From positions 1 through 29,472 of the IMG/VR virus record IMGVR_UViG_3300044635_000997: a DNA stretch of 29,472 nt; one strand, written 5' to 3'. Below are positions 22,995 to 28,409 of this stretch, piece after piece (position 1 is the stretch's first letter; each line of letters starts with the position of its first letter). The notes under the pieces were generated by a model, which did no database searches, had not been told where the DNA came from, and was given only the letters and a program-made list of their open reading frames with translations. This DNA comes from a virus. The position numbers and the translations under genes were made by a program.

Positions 22995-22999
22995 GGTGT

Positions 23000-23293
23000 T
23001 TAGTCTGATACTACTATGGTCATCTGCTTGCGCATACTCGCTACGTACTCCTCTGCGATTTGCATCGCAGTATGTGCAGTCCAGCGCGTAGTCACATTCA
23101 CCTCAAATTTTTCCACCTGTATCGTATGGCCACCATGCACCACCTCGGCTCGAACCACCACGAGGTACAGTCGGTATCGAAACCAATTGCGGTGTCGAAT
23201 TTCATCAGCCCCCATGTACATCACCAAATCAATTCCTGGCTGAATCGGCATAGTCAGTGTATATCTATGCAGTTTCTCGAGTGGATTGTCCAT
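23000..23293 (-). CDS. Early-region protein, paralog of the gene upstream
   Basis: A 97-residue protein starting at 23293 with GGAGGTTGAGT before the ATG. It has two halves: beta strands (YRLYLVVVRAEVVHGGHTIQ) and a C-terminal helix, RWTAHTAMQIAEEYVASMRK. The same order and closely similar helix (RWEEGLAYQVADEYIQRMKS) occur in 23306-23584, so the two arose by tandem duplication. Function unknown. Confidence 0.68.
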   Translation of the reverse strand: MDNPLEKLHRYTLTMPIQPGIDLVMYMGADEIRHRNWFRYRLYLVVVRAEVVHGGHTIQVEKFEVNVTTRWTAHTAMQIAEEYVASMRKQMTIVVSD

Positions 23294-23305
23294 ACTCAAC
23301 CTCCT

Positions 23306-23584
23306 CTATCCAATCATCGTCGCACGCGACTTCATGCGCTGAATGTACTCATCAGCGACTTGATACGCTAAGCCTTCCTCCCACCGTCCATCGCGATATG
23401 TCGTCAGTCGCTCCACGGTCGCACAGTGTCCATCAATGACAATCTCCACGTGCACATCAATCCCAAATCGGTCATGCACCGCAAAGTTGTGGTGCCATAT
23501 CCGCTCCCCTTTAATGTGCAGTACCAGCATGGCCTTTTCTGTCAACGGCGCTTTGTAGGTAAAAACCTGGTCCATCTGCTTCAT
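23306..23584 (-). CDS. Early-region protein, paralog of the gene downstream
   Basis: A 92-residue protein starting at 23584 after GGGAGATTGAG. Strands LVLHIKGERIWHHN and IDVHVEIVIDGHCATVERL lead to the helix RWEEGLAYQVADEYIQRMKS. It pairs with 23000-23293 as a tandem duplicate. The protein at 25709-26014 has the same two-part build and may be a third, more distant member. It lies after hairpin copy D. Confidence 0.68.
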   Translation of the reverse strand: MKQMDQVFTYKAPLTEKAMLVLHIKGERIWHHNFAVHDRFGIDVHVEIVIDGHCATVERLTTYRDGRWEEGLAYQVADEYIQRMKSRATMIG

Positions 23585-23600
23585 CTCAATCTCCCTTCAT

Positions 23601-23633
23601 GCGCCCCCACCCAGCTCTGGCCAAGTGGGGCGC
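23601..23633 (-). repeat. Repeated intergenic hairpin, copy D
   Basis: Same stem and loop as copies C and E, with one extra base in the C-run of one arm (plus strand GCGCCCCCAC). The extra base bulges and leaves the 9 pairs possible. It lies 9 bases after the stop of 23643-24002 and just before the ribosome binding site of 23306-23584. Confidence 0.87.
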
Positions 23634-23642
23634 GGTGCTTTG

Positions 23643-24002
23643 TCACTCATAGTGATGCATCCAAAAATTGAAGTGGGCTCTACTTGGCTTCGTGTGCTTT
23701 GAGTTGTAGACCTCACTGACCGGCAGCTCGACACGCCCACAGTCACAACCAGCGTCTGGAACGTACATCCACCCCGATCGGTCGGTCAGGTACACAACCT
23801 TGTACTCTTGGCTAAAGATTTTCATACCCATACTGTCGACAGGCTCGACATCGCCGAGTAGCCAGTCCGGAGCAGGCTGCCTAAAAAAATATTCAACTTC
23901 GTTTCGCTGCTTTAGCAGCATCAGGTACTCATAGTCGGTCATATGTGCGCACACTGTAGCACGCTCGATTTTGTGCATCGCAAGTAAATCCCAAAGTTCC
24001 AT
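23643..24002 (-). CDS. Early-region protein, unknown function
   Basis: A 119-residue protein starting at 24002 after GGGAGATTGAG. It has an N-terminal helix (LWDLLAMHKIERATV), an acidic middle (WLLGDVEPVDSMG) and a strand-rich region with GCDCGRVELP, whose two Cys are too few for a zinc site alone. The C-terminus is rich in His and aromatics (RAHFNFWMHHYE). Not recognised. It lies between hairpin copies E and D, so it is a self-contained cassette. Confidence 0.65.
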   Translation of the reverse strand: MELWDLLAMHKIERATVCAHMTDYEYLMLLKQRNEVEYFFRQPAPDWLLGDVEPVDSMGMKIFSQEYKVVYLTDRSGWMYVPDAGCDCGRVELPVSEVYNSKHTKPSRAHFNFWMHHYE

Positions 24003-24018
24003 CTCAATCTCCCTTCAT

Positions 24019-24050
24019 GCGCCCCACCCAGCTCTGGCCAAGTGGGGCGC
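24019..24050 (-). repeat. Repeated intergenic hairpin, copy E
   Basis: A perfect 9-bp stem with the conserved loop, identical to copy C over the full element. It lies 11 bases after the stop of the SSB-like gene and just before the ribosome binding site of 23643-24002. Confidence 0.88.
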
Positions 24051-24061
24051 GGTGTTTCATC

Positions 24062-24937
24062 CTAGAACGGCATCGGCGTGGCGTCGTCGTCCTCGATGGG
24101 CTGTGCCGCGGGCTGGGCCGCGGGCTGGGCCGCGGGCTGGGCATCAGCACCGATAGCGAAGTCATCCCGTGCGGGCTCACTAGCCCACGCCTCACCGTCG
24201 AGGTACATTGCATGTGCGAGCTGGAGCAGGTCGCGGCCAATGAATTGGCGAACGAGTTCTTCCCGCGTCACCTTCGATGGCTCGTTGTGGAGCTGAGGGT
24301 AGACCACGACGGCACCCTGTGACACCTCGGTCGTGACGGGCTTGCCCTTGGCCGTGAGCGGGGTTACCAGCGTTGCCCAGAAGGCGAAGTGCGGGATGGG
24401 GTCAGGGCCCTTCTTGGTTTGGTTCGCCAGCGACGTACACGCATTGATCCAGAGGTACACCTCGCCGCCACCGCTGCGCTTGGTTGGGCGCTTGAAGAGC
24501 TTCATCGCTACGAGGCCCTTGGCTTGGATGACCACGGGCTCGGCAATGCCCTTGACCATGGCCAGCACTTGGGTGGTGCTCCGCACCCCAGCGTACTGCC
24601 GAGTCTCACCGTGCTTGGCGAGGTACGTCTTGGCCGCCACGGCGTCCATGTAGTGCGGGATGGCCTTGGTTGAGCCGTCATCCAGTGACAGATACCACTG
24701 CATACGCTGGCGGAGTGGCACGAAGGTGAGGTAGCGCGTCTCAAAGGCCACTTCCTCGTTGTCGAACCGCTCGACCTGCTCCCACCCCTCAGGCATCGAC
24801 GCAAAGCTCGAGGTGTGCCATGCGCCGACCACGCCGCCGAGCTTGGTCGAGTTGAGCCAGTAGATGAGCGGGTAGCGCTCAGCGGCGTCGTCATAACTCT
24901 CGGGCTGGTATCCAGCAAGTGAAAAATCGTTACTCAT
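24062..24937 (-). CDS. Single-stranded DNA-binding protein-like
   Basis: A 291-residue protein ending in a Pro/Ala/Gln linker and the acidic tip IEDDDATPMPF. That pattern (flexible linker, Asp cluster, Pro-Phe end) is the hallmark of bacterial and phage SSBs, whose tip recruits replication and repair partners. The body is mixed beta with LIYWLNSTKLGGVVG, RYLTFVPLRQRMQWYL, VEVYLW-type strands and a central basic stretch (KLFKRPTKRSGGG). It does not show a textbook SSB OB-fold motif, so the family call rests mainly on the tail. Its start overlaps the ribbon-helix-helix gene stop. Confidence 0.62.
   Translation of the reverse strand: MSNDFSLAGYQPESYDDAAERYPLIYWLNSTKLGGVVGAWHTSSFASMPEGWEQVERFDNEEVAFETRYLTFVPLRQRMQWYLSLDDGSTKAIPHYMDAVAAKTYLAKHGETRQYAGVRSTTQVLAMVKGIAEPVVIQAKGLVAMKLFKRPTKRSGGGEVYLWINACTSLANQTKKGPDPIPHFAFWATLVTPLTAKGKPVTTEVSQGAVVVYPQLHNEPSKVTREELVRQFIGRDLLQLAHAMYLDGEAWASEPARDDFAIGADAQPAAQPAAQPAAQPIEDDDATPMPF
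24098..24145 (-). repeat. 12-bp tandem repeat in the SSB-like linker
   Basis: Four units of a 12-base repeat (plus strand GGGCTGGGCCGC, with one or two changes in the outer units). They encode AQPA-type units in the flexible linker before the acidic tip. Tandem units of this kind change in number easily, so linker length may vary between relatives. Confidence 0.85.
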
Positions 24938-25118
24938 CGTCCTTCATCTCCTTATGCGCATTGCTGATAATCGTGCGGATCACCTCCGCATAGGCCACGT
25001 GTCGTCCGAGCTCCTGCGCCATCGTGCGGCGCATCTCCTCCAGTCGCTCAGCATCATCAGGGTAGATGGTGATGAGCAGTTTCTGGGCACCTCTACCGCT
25101 AATCGTTTTACGAGGCAT
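24930..25118 (-). CDS. Ribbon-helix-helix DNA-binding protein
   Basis: A 62-residue protein from the ATG at 25118, with GGGGTGA upstream. The N-terminus is basic (PRKTISGRGAQ), followed by KLLITIYPDDAERLEEMRRT and YAEVIRTIISNAHKE, the strand-helix-helix pattern of Arc/CopG-type dimers. It overlaps both neighbours, including the SSB-like gene. It may repress the early promoter, whose spacer and leader contain perfect dyads. Confidence 0.72.
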   Translation of the reverse strand: MPRKTISGRGAQKLLITIYPDDAERLEEMRRTMAQELGRHVAYAEVIRTIISNAHKEMKDDE

Positions 25119-25272
25119 TGCGGTCACCCCGCAGCTTGGTGAGCATCGCTTCGAGCTGGGCAAGGCGCTTGATGTATGCCTTGCGGACAGCTGGTTCGGT
25201 GATGTAGTCCATCTGGCGGTTGAGGCGGTTGCGCTCCTCGAGGAGCTGGGTAATCTGTTGGAATGTCGTCAT
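25108..25272 (-). CDS. 54-residue coiled-coil protein
   Basis: The ATG at 25272 follows GGGGAGGAAAAACG. The protein is MTTFQQITQLLEERNRLN, then QMDYITEPAVRKAYIKRL and AQLEAMLTKLRGDRNAS, a strongly helical, basic coiled coil. It overlaps the membrane protein gene by 4 bases (ATGA) and the ribbon-helix-helix gene by 11 bases, so it is in a coupled run. Function unknown. Confidence 0.72.
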   Translation of the reverse strand: MTTFQQITQLLEERNRLNRQMDYITEPAVRKAYIKRLAQLEAMLTKLRGDRNAS

Positions 25273-25463
25273 CGTTTTTCCTCCCCTTCCACCTGCTCTT
25301 TGATTGCCTTGCAGGCCGCGTCCCAGCCATCGGCGTAGCTCTCCAGCATCATCTCATGGTGCCACCGTGCGCTATAGCGCTCGTACCATGCCAGGGCTTG
25401 GACAATGGTCAGCGCCACCATGCAGATGATGAGCATGACCACGAGTGCAATACCAATCTCCAT
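25269..25463 (-). CDS. Single-pass membrane protein, unknown function
   Basis: A 64-residue protein starting at 25463 with GGGGAG upstream. One long hydrophobic segment (IGIALVVMLIICMVALTIVQ) is followed by an aromatic/basic belt (WYERYSARWHH) and a cytoplasmic helix ending in EQVEGEEKR. The build is a tail facing the cytoplasm. It is an early gene, so a role in takeover or superinfection exclusion is possible, but not shown. Confidence 0.7.
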   Translation of the reverse strand: MEIGIALVVMLIICMVALTIVQALAWYERYSARWHHEMMLESYADGWDAACKAIKEQVEGEEKR

Positions 25464-25464
25464 C

Positions 25465-25707
25465 CTACCACTCCCCTTTCAGTGCTTTGAGGGCTGCGGT
25501 GTACCGCTCAATGCTTATCTCGATTTTGCGAATTGCCTCCTGCGTTGCCCCCTGTTCTGTCCAGTCGTACACCCCGACGATGAAACCGTCAGCATACACA
25601 TCGAGCGAATGCACCTCTCCCGTGGGCGACTGGGTCAGCGCATGGTCGACCCACTGCATCGGGCTATCATCGGCGGTGTAGACGCTACGATCGAGATTAA
25701 TCTCCAT
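25465..25707 (-). CDS. Early-region protein, unknown function
   Basis: An 80-residue protein starting at 25707 with GAGGAG upstream. It has short beta strands (SLDVYADGFIVGVYDWTE) and a C-terminal amphipathic helix (AIRKIEISIERYTAALKALK). It resembles the layout of the small two-part early proteins nearby but with a different sequence. Unrecognised. Confidence 0.62.
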   Translation of the reverse strand: MEINLDRSVYTADDSPMQWVDHALTQSPTGEVHSLDVYADGFIVGVYDWTEQGATQEAIRKIEISIERYTAALKALKGEW

Positions 25708-25708
25708 A

Positions 25709-26014
25709 CTACCACTCCTCTCCACTGATAACGGGCTCGATCTGCTGCATACTGCCCATCATGGTTTTTACGCTAATTTTCTCGGCGATGGCTAGGGTAG
25801 TCCCGCAGTCCCACACATCAACCGCATAGTCCTGCATGTGCACCACGCGGACTGCACCGCTTCCAGCACTGGGGTCACTGACCTCTACCGTCGCTCGCAC
25901 GATGACGGGCCGTGCGGTCATCCACACCAAGCTGGGCATTGCGTCCTCGAGCTGTACCACGTGTACCGTCATCTCCAGCTCACCCAGCCACATCCGATAC
26001 GTATGCTGCATCAT
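25709..26014 (-). CDS. Early-region protein, possible relative of the 23.0-23.6 kb pair
   Basis: A 101-residue protein starting MMQHTYRMWLG at 26014. The body is beta-rich (LEMTVHVVQLEDAMPSLVWM, VIVRATVEVSD, VVHMQDYAVDVWD), with a helix LAIAEKISVKTMMG that matches the position of the AIAEEY-type helix in the tandem pair at 23.0-23.6 kb. The similarity is weak and needs a profile comparison. The start overlaps the upstream microprotein stop. Confidence 0.62.
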   Translation of the reverse strand: MMQHTYRMWLGELEMTVHVVQLEDAMPSLVWMTARPVIVRATVEVSDPSAGSGAVRVVHMQDYAVDVWDCGTTLAIAEKISVKTMMGSMQQIEPVISGEEW

Positions 26015-26097
26015 ATCCGTCCCCTCGCTTTGTCAATCAGATAACACACTGCTGCGAACGCCACCACGGTCCCGACCACAATCAAGCCATCAATCAC
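26011..26097 (-). CDS. 28-residue membrane microprotein
   Basis: The GTG at 26097 has GGAGG exactly 6 bases upstream, within the end of the previous gene. The translation is a single hydrophobic span (IDGLIVVGTVVAFAAVCYLI) followed by the basic tail DKARGRI. Its TGA overlaps the next ATG. Size, ribosome binding site and overlaps on both sides make it a probable real gene. Confidence 0.6.
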   Translation of the reverse strand: MIDGLIVVGTVVAFAAVCYLIDKARGRI

Positions 26098-26293
26098 GCT
26101 TTGCCTCCATCATCTCTGCGATGCGGTGCCGACGCAGGTCACGCAGTCGGCGAATCTCGTCCAGCACCTCCGCCTCGACCTTCACAAACTCCTTGGGTGA
26201 TACCTGGCCACTCTCAATCAGCTCATCGCATCGCTGGCGCCACTGGATGAGCCATGCGATCTGCTCGGCATACTGTCGGTCTAGCTCTGCCAT
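26090..26293 (-). CDS. Small helical protein, unknown function
   Basis: A 67-residue protein from the ATG at 26293, with AGGAGG 11 bases upstream. It is almost entirely alpha-helical and charged: LDRQYAEQIAWLIQWRQRCD, then VKVEAEVLDEIRRLRDLRRH. Likely a coiled-coil dimer. A longer open frame upstream is a shadow of the preceding gene. Function unknown. Confidence 0.65.
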   Translation of the reverse strand: MAELDRQYAEQIAWLIQWRQRCDELIESGQVSPKEFVKVEAEVLDEIRRLRDLRRHRIAEMMEAKRD

Positions 26294-26586
26294 GTTAGGG
26301 CAACCTCCTGCTGCATCAGGGCTGAAATCTCGTTGGCGATGCAGTCGACAGGGCCCCACCACGTGGCGATGCTCTCCATGCCGCTGGGAGTGTATACCCA
26401 CAGTGCGCACAGGATTGGTGTGGGGTCGACTTTCGGTGAGATGAGTGGACTGCCAGATACTTGACGACACTGCAGGACGAAGACGTCCTCTGGGGTCTGC
26501 CACATGCCTGCGTAGCCTGCGACCCACAGCGACGGGTCGGCGTGGGGGTTGAGAATCGCGCGCTCCATCTGAATAATTTTGCTCAT
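26281..26586 (-). CDS. Early-region protein, unknown function
   Basis: A 101-residue protein starting at 26586. Compact and rich in Trp and Pro: VAGYAGMWQTPEDVFVLQCR, PTPILCALWVYTPSG, IATWWGPVDCIANEI. The ribosome binding site lies in the loop of a perfect small hairpin (26587-26603). Not recognised. Confidence 0.62.
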   Translation of the reverse strand: MSKIIQMERAILNPHADPSLWVAGYAGMWQTPEDVFVLQCRQVSGSPLISPKVDPTPILCALWVYTPSGMESIATWWGPVDCIANEISALMQQEVALTWQS

Positions 26587-26603
26587 ACCAATCTCCTATT
26601 GGT
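26587..26603 (-). promoter_or_regulatory. Hairpin presenting the Shine-Dalgarno in its loop
   Basis: Minus-strand RNA reads ACCAAU, AGGAG, AUUGGU and then the AUG. The 6-bp stem is perfect and the 5-base loop is exactly the Shine-Dalgarno, with the start codon directly after the stem. It could either present the site or be a binding target for a translational regulator. Confidence 0.6.
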
Positions 26604-26607
26604 GTTG

Positions 26608-26630
26608 AGCGCCGCCGATGTGACGGCGCT
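26608..26630 (-). promoter_or_regulatory. Intergenic hairpin
   Basis: AGCGCC and GGCGCT form a 6-bp GC stem in the 63-base gap between the first and second early genes. No U-run follows, so it is more likely a processing or stability element than a full terminator. Confidence 0.45.
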
Positions 26631-26649
26631 GGGATTGTACTGTGATCTC

Positions 26650-27123
26650 CTAGGCCAGATATGCGCGGAGGTCTGCGACGGATGCGATGGGCTTGCCGTA
26701 GTCATCGCCATATGTACGTCGCATGCTGTGGTCGTCAGTCGTGGCGACGTCAAGGCACTCGCACCAGCCGTCCTTAGTGTCACTGACGTCAGCGCCGCAC
26801 TCACCACAGCGGACGCCGTCGACCTGCTCGGCGACGATTTCGGTGGCGGGGGCCTCGGTGACTTCGGTCGAGTCGAATTGCTCGAATTGCTCGATTTCCT
26901 TCATGTCTGATACCCACTCCTCACGAATGCGCTTGACCATCTCAACCGTAACCACGTCCTCATCGTACACGGTGAAACCGCTCATGACCATGTCGTACAG
27001 GTTGCCCATGGAATCGCATTCAATTACGTTGGTCATGCTCTCGTTGATTTCGGTGAGTGCGTCGTATACCATCTGCTCGAGCTGTGCGACTGGGGTGTCC
27101 TGTGAAATGATGTGCTTGCTCAT
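26650..27123 (-). CDS. First early protein, zinc-binding, unknown function
   Basis: A 157-residue acidic protein, first in the early operon directly after the strongest promoter. It has helical halves, an acidic linker (FEQFDSTEVTEAPATEIV) and a Cys cluster CGECGADVSDTKDGWCEC that fits a small zinc knuckle. Position and acidity suggest a host-takeover protein, but this is inference. The ATG at 27123 follows AAGGAGATTGAAGAC. Confidence 0.68.
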   Translation of the reverse strand: MSKHIISQDTPVAQLEQMVYDALTEINESMTNVIECDSMGNLYDMVMSGFTVYDEDVVTVEMVKRIREEWVSDMKEIEQFEQFDSTEVTEAPATEIVAEQVDGVRCGECGADVSDTKDGWCECLDVATTDDHSMRRTYGDDYGKPIASVADLRAYLA

Positions 27124-27139
27124 GTCTTCAATCTCCTTC

Positions 27140-27153
27140 GGTTCATCTGAACC
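27140..27153. promoter_or_regulatory. Operator-like dyad in the early leader
   Basis: GGTTCA and TGAACC flank two bases in a perfect 14-base dyad, placed between the start point of transcription and the ribosome binding site of the first early gene. It could bind a dimeric repressor or form a short leader hairpin. Confidence 0.45.
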
Positions 27154-27163
27154 TTATGTACAT

Positions 27164-27192
27164 AGTATATATCTATATAGATATCCTGTCAA
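27164..27192 (-). promoter_or_regulatory. Strong early promoter
   Basis: On the minus strand TTGACA (27187-27192), a 17-base spacer and TATACT (27164-27169) give a near-consensus sigma-70 promoter about 40 bases before the first early ATG. The spacer holds a perfect 16-base palindrome, ATATCTATATAGATAT (27169-27184), so a regulator binding there would block RNA polymerase. An AT-rich upstream stretch may act as an UP element. Confidence 0.9.
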
Positions 27193-27221
27193 GAGCAATT
27201 TAGGCCAATTTTCAACGAGTT

Positions 27222-27250
27222 TTGGGCGAGTTTTGGAATCGTGCTATAAT
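27222..27250 (+). promoter_or_regulatory. Divergent plus-strand promoter
   Basis: TTGGGC (27222-27227), a 17-base spacer and a perfect TATAAT (27245-27250) with extended TGC. It is the only strong plus-strand promoter I see, and no convincing plus-strand gene follows. A transcript from ~27257 would run into the hairpin at 27343-27380. A 19-codon frame (27311-27370) after AAAGGGGTG is too close to its Shine-Dalgarno to be trusted. Confidence 0.6.
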
Positions 27251-27329
27251 CGTATCAATCCCGCCCCACAGCGGTGAGTTCTTGAGCGGCATTGCCTACC
27301 GAAAGGGGTGATGTATAGCCCAGGGGTCA

Positions 27330-27427
27330 ACCAAAATACCAACACCGAGCCCCTACATAGTGATATGTAGGGGCTCGGTGTGCTGCGTGTGAGGAGATCG
27401 AGGTTCGGGGTTTGGGTCCAGATGTCC
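27330..27427 (-). ncRNA. Candidate small RNA ending in the strong terminator
   Basis: The promoter at 27434-27462 would start an RNA near 27427 that ends after the hairpin at 27343-27380, giving roughly 95 nt. It contains GAUCUCCUC, complementary to the GAGGAGAUC at the ribosome binding site of the gene at 16967-17392 and partly to the GGAGAUUGAG-type sites of many phage genes. It has no convincing open frame after the start point. Existence and ends are inferred from promoter and terminator only. Confidence 0.42.
27343..27380 (-). terminator. Strong terminator hairpin
   Basis: A perfect 17-bp stem beginning CACCGAGCCCC with a 4-base loop. On the minus strand it is followed by TTGGTATTTTGG, a moderately U-rich tract, so it should stop transcripts of the late operon and the small RNA. 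On the plus strand no U-run follows. Confidence 0.82.
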
Positions 27428-27433
27428 GACATC

Positions 27434-27462
27434 AGTATAGCATAGTTTTGTGCCGAGTTGAA
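27434..27462 (-). promoter_or_regulatory. Minus-strand promoter between the late operon and its terminator
   Basis: TTCAAC (27457-27462), 17 bases, then TATACT (27434-27439) with an extended TGC. The -35 box is weak but the extended -10 is good. It lies 140 bases beyond the last late gene and directly before the terminator, so its only product would be the small RNA. Confidence 0.55.
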
Positions 27463-27512
27463 GATATGTTTAGCGAAGGGCGACAACCCGGCACGTCACT
27501 AGTATACCACAA

Positions 27513-27534
27513 CGCCGCCCGATGCTGGGCGGCG
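27513..27534 (-). terminator. GC hairpin after the last late gene
   Basis: CGCCGCCC and GGGCGGCG form a perfect 8-bp stem around a 6-base loop, 68 bases beyond the stop of the tail-fibre chaperone gene. It is followed on the minus strand by TTGTGGTATACT, a weak U tract. Probably a first, leaky terminator of the late operon. Confidence 0.5.
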
Positions 27535-27601
27535 CGGTGGCGGAGATAGGTGGCTGATGTATTCGTTCCGCAACAAGGAGGTCAGCCATGCATGTAGTAT
27601 A

Positions 27602-27913
27602 TCACATATCTGGCGACGCTGGCGGCACTGGCCACGTCGTGATGTTCCATGCAAAGCCCTGCGTCATATCGCGCAGTGCTTGGCGGTAGATGCGCCACTG
27701 TGTCACCTGTGCCGGCAACAGCGGCACGTCGCCGAGCTGCGTCCAATCGCACTGCTCAAGGCGGCGCTTGCGCTCATCCCGCACCATGGCCATGGCCTCG
27801 TCAGCGCTGGGCACGTCCTCGAATGGCGCATCGCCGATGTCAGCGTAGACGGCGCCGTAGCGGTCGATATATAGCGTCATCAGCGTGTCAATGTCGTATG
27901 TCCGGTAGTACAT
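27602..27913 (-). CDS. Tail fibre assembly chaperone-like protein
   Basis: A 103-residue protein. The stretch RDERKRRLEQCDWTQLGDVP, then LPAQVTQWRIYRQALRDMTQ and WPVPP, is the classic pattern of the phage tail assembly chaperone family found next to fibre genes, which helps fibres fold or attach. The N-terminus is more variable. It follows the second C1q-like protein by one base and is the last gene of the late operon. Confidence 0.85.
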   Translation of the reverse strand: MYYRTYDIDTLMTLYIDRYGAVYADIGDAPFEDVPSADEAMAMVRDERKRRLEQCDWTQLGDVPLLPAQVTQWRIYRQALRDMTQGFAWNITTWPVPPASPDM

Positions 27914-27914
27914 A

Positions 27915-28409
27915 TCAGGCCACCTTTACGATATGGAGATACGGAGAGTTGGACTGCAGGTCATACGTAGTGACCAGTAGAGTGCGCAAAGCGCCGTTAA
28001 TCAGTTGGACCTCGACCGCATCGCCCTCGCTGAAGAAGCGCAGGGCCATGACGCGGAATTCAACGATAGAAGCCTGGTAGTGATTGGTCATGCGCTCGAC
28101 CATGACGCCGTTGACGTAGAGGCGGCCATAGGTCTGAGCACCACCCGAGTTCCAGTTGCCTGCCACATCGATGAGGTAGTAGCCACTGCTGGGGATGGTG
28201 ATAACCGAGCCCGACCACGAAATTCCATTACCCCGGTCTTCGCTTTGCCACGTGATGATCGCGCCTGCTCCGCCGACACCTACGGTCGTTGTGCGCGTCA
28301 GTGTGAGATACACCGCGCCTGCACTGCCACCCCCTCCGCTCTCGATGCGCTCCAGCTGGTCAACGCGTGACCGTGTGCGCAGGTAGTCACTGAGAAATGA
28401 GTCCGACAT
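27915..28409 (-). CDS. Second C1q-like tail fibre / receptor-binding protein
   Basis: A 164-residue protein from the ATG at 28409 (GGGAGTG upstream), inside the end of the preceding gene. A short helix (FLSDYLRTRSRVDQLERI) and Gly-rich hinge lead to a C1q/TNF-like jelly roll: GAVYLTLTRT, SGYYLIDVAGNWNSGG, GRLYVNGV, RFFSEGDAVEVQLING and YLHIVKV. A helix plus jelly roll suggests a trimeric fibre tip. It pairs with the following fibre chaperone gene. Confidence 0.72.
   Translation of the reverse strand: MSDSFLSDYLRTRSRVDQLERIESGGGGSAGAVYLTLTRTTTVGVGGAGAIITWQSEDRGNGISWSGSVITIPSSGYYLIDVAGNWNSGGAQTYGRLYVNGVMVERMTNHYQASIVEFRVMALRFFSEGDAVEVQLINGALRTLLVTTYDLQSNSPYLHIVKVA

Noticed and set aside
20461-24050. 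CRISPR array or iteron array from the repeated 32-base units
   Set aside because: Copies are 400-2100 bases apart with genes between, and each is a hairpin next to a ribosome binding site.
27311-27370. 19-codon plus-strand leader peptide after the plus promoter
   Set aside because: The GGGG of its supposed ribosome binding site is only 2 bases from the ATG and the frame runs through the hairpin; weak support.
27244-27486. 80-codon minus-strand frame through the terminator
   Set aside because: It crosses the hairpin, has no ribosome binding site, and its composition is that of intergenic sequence.
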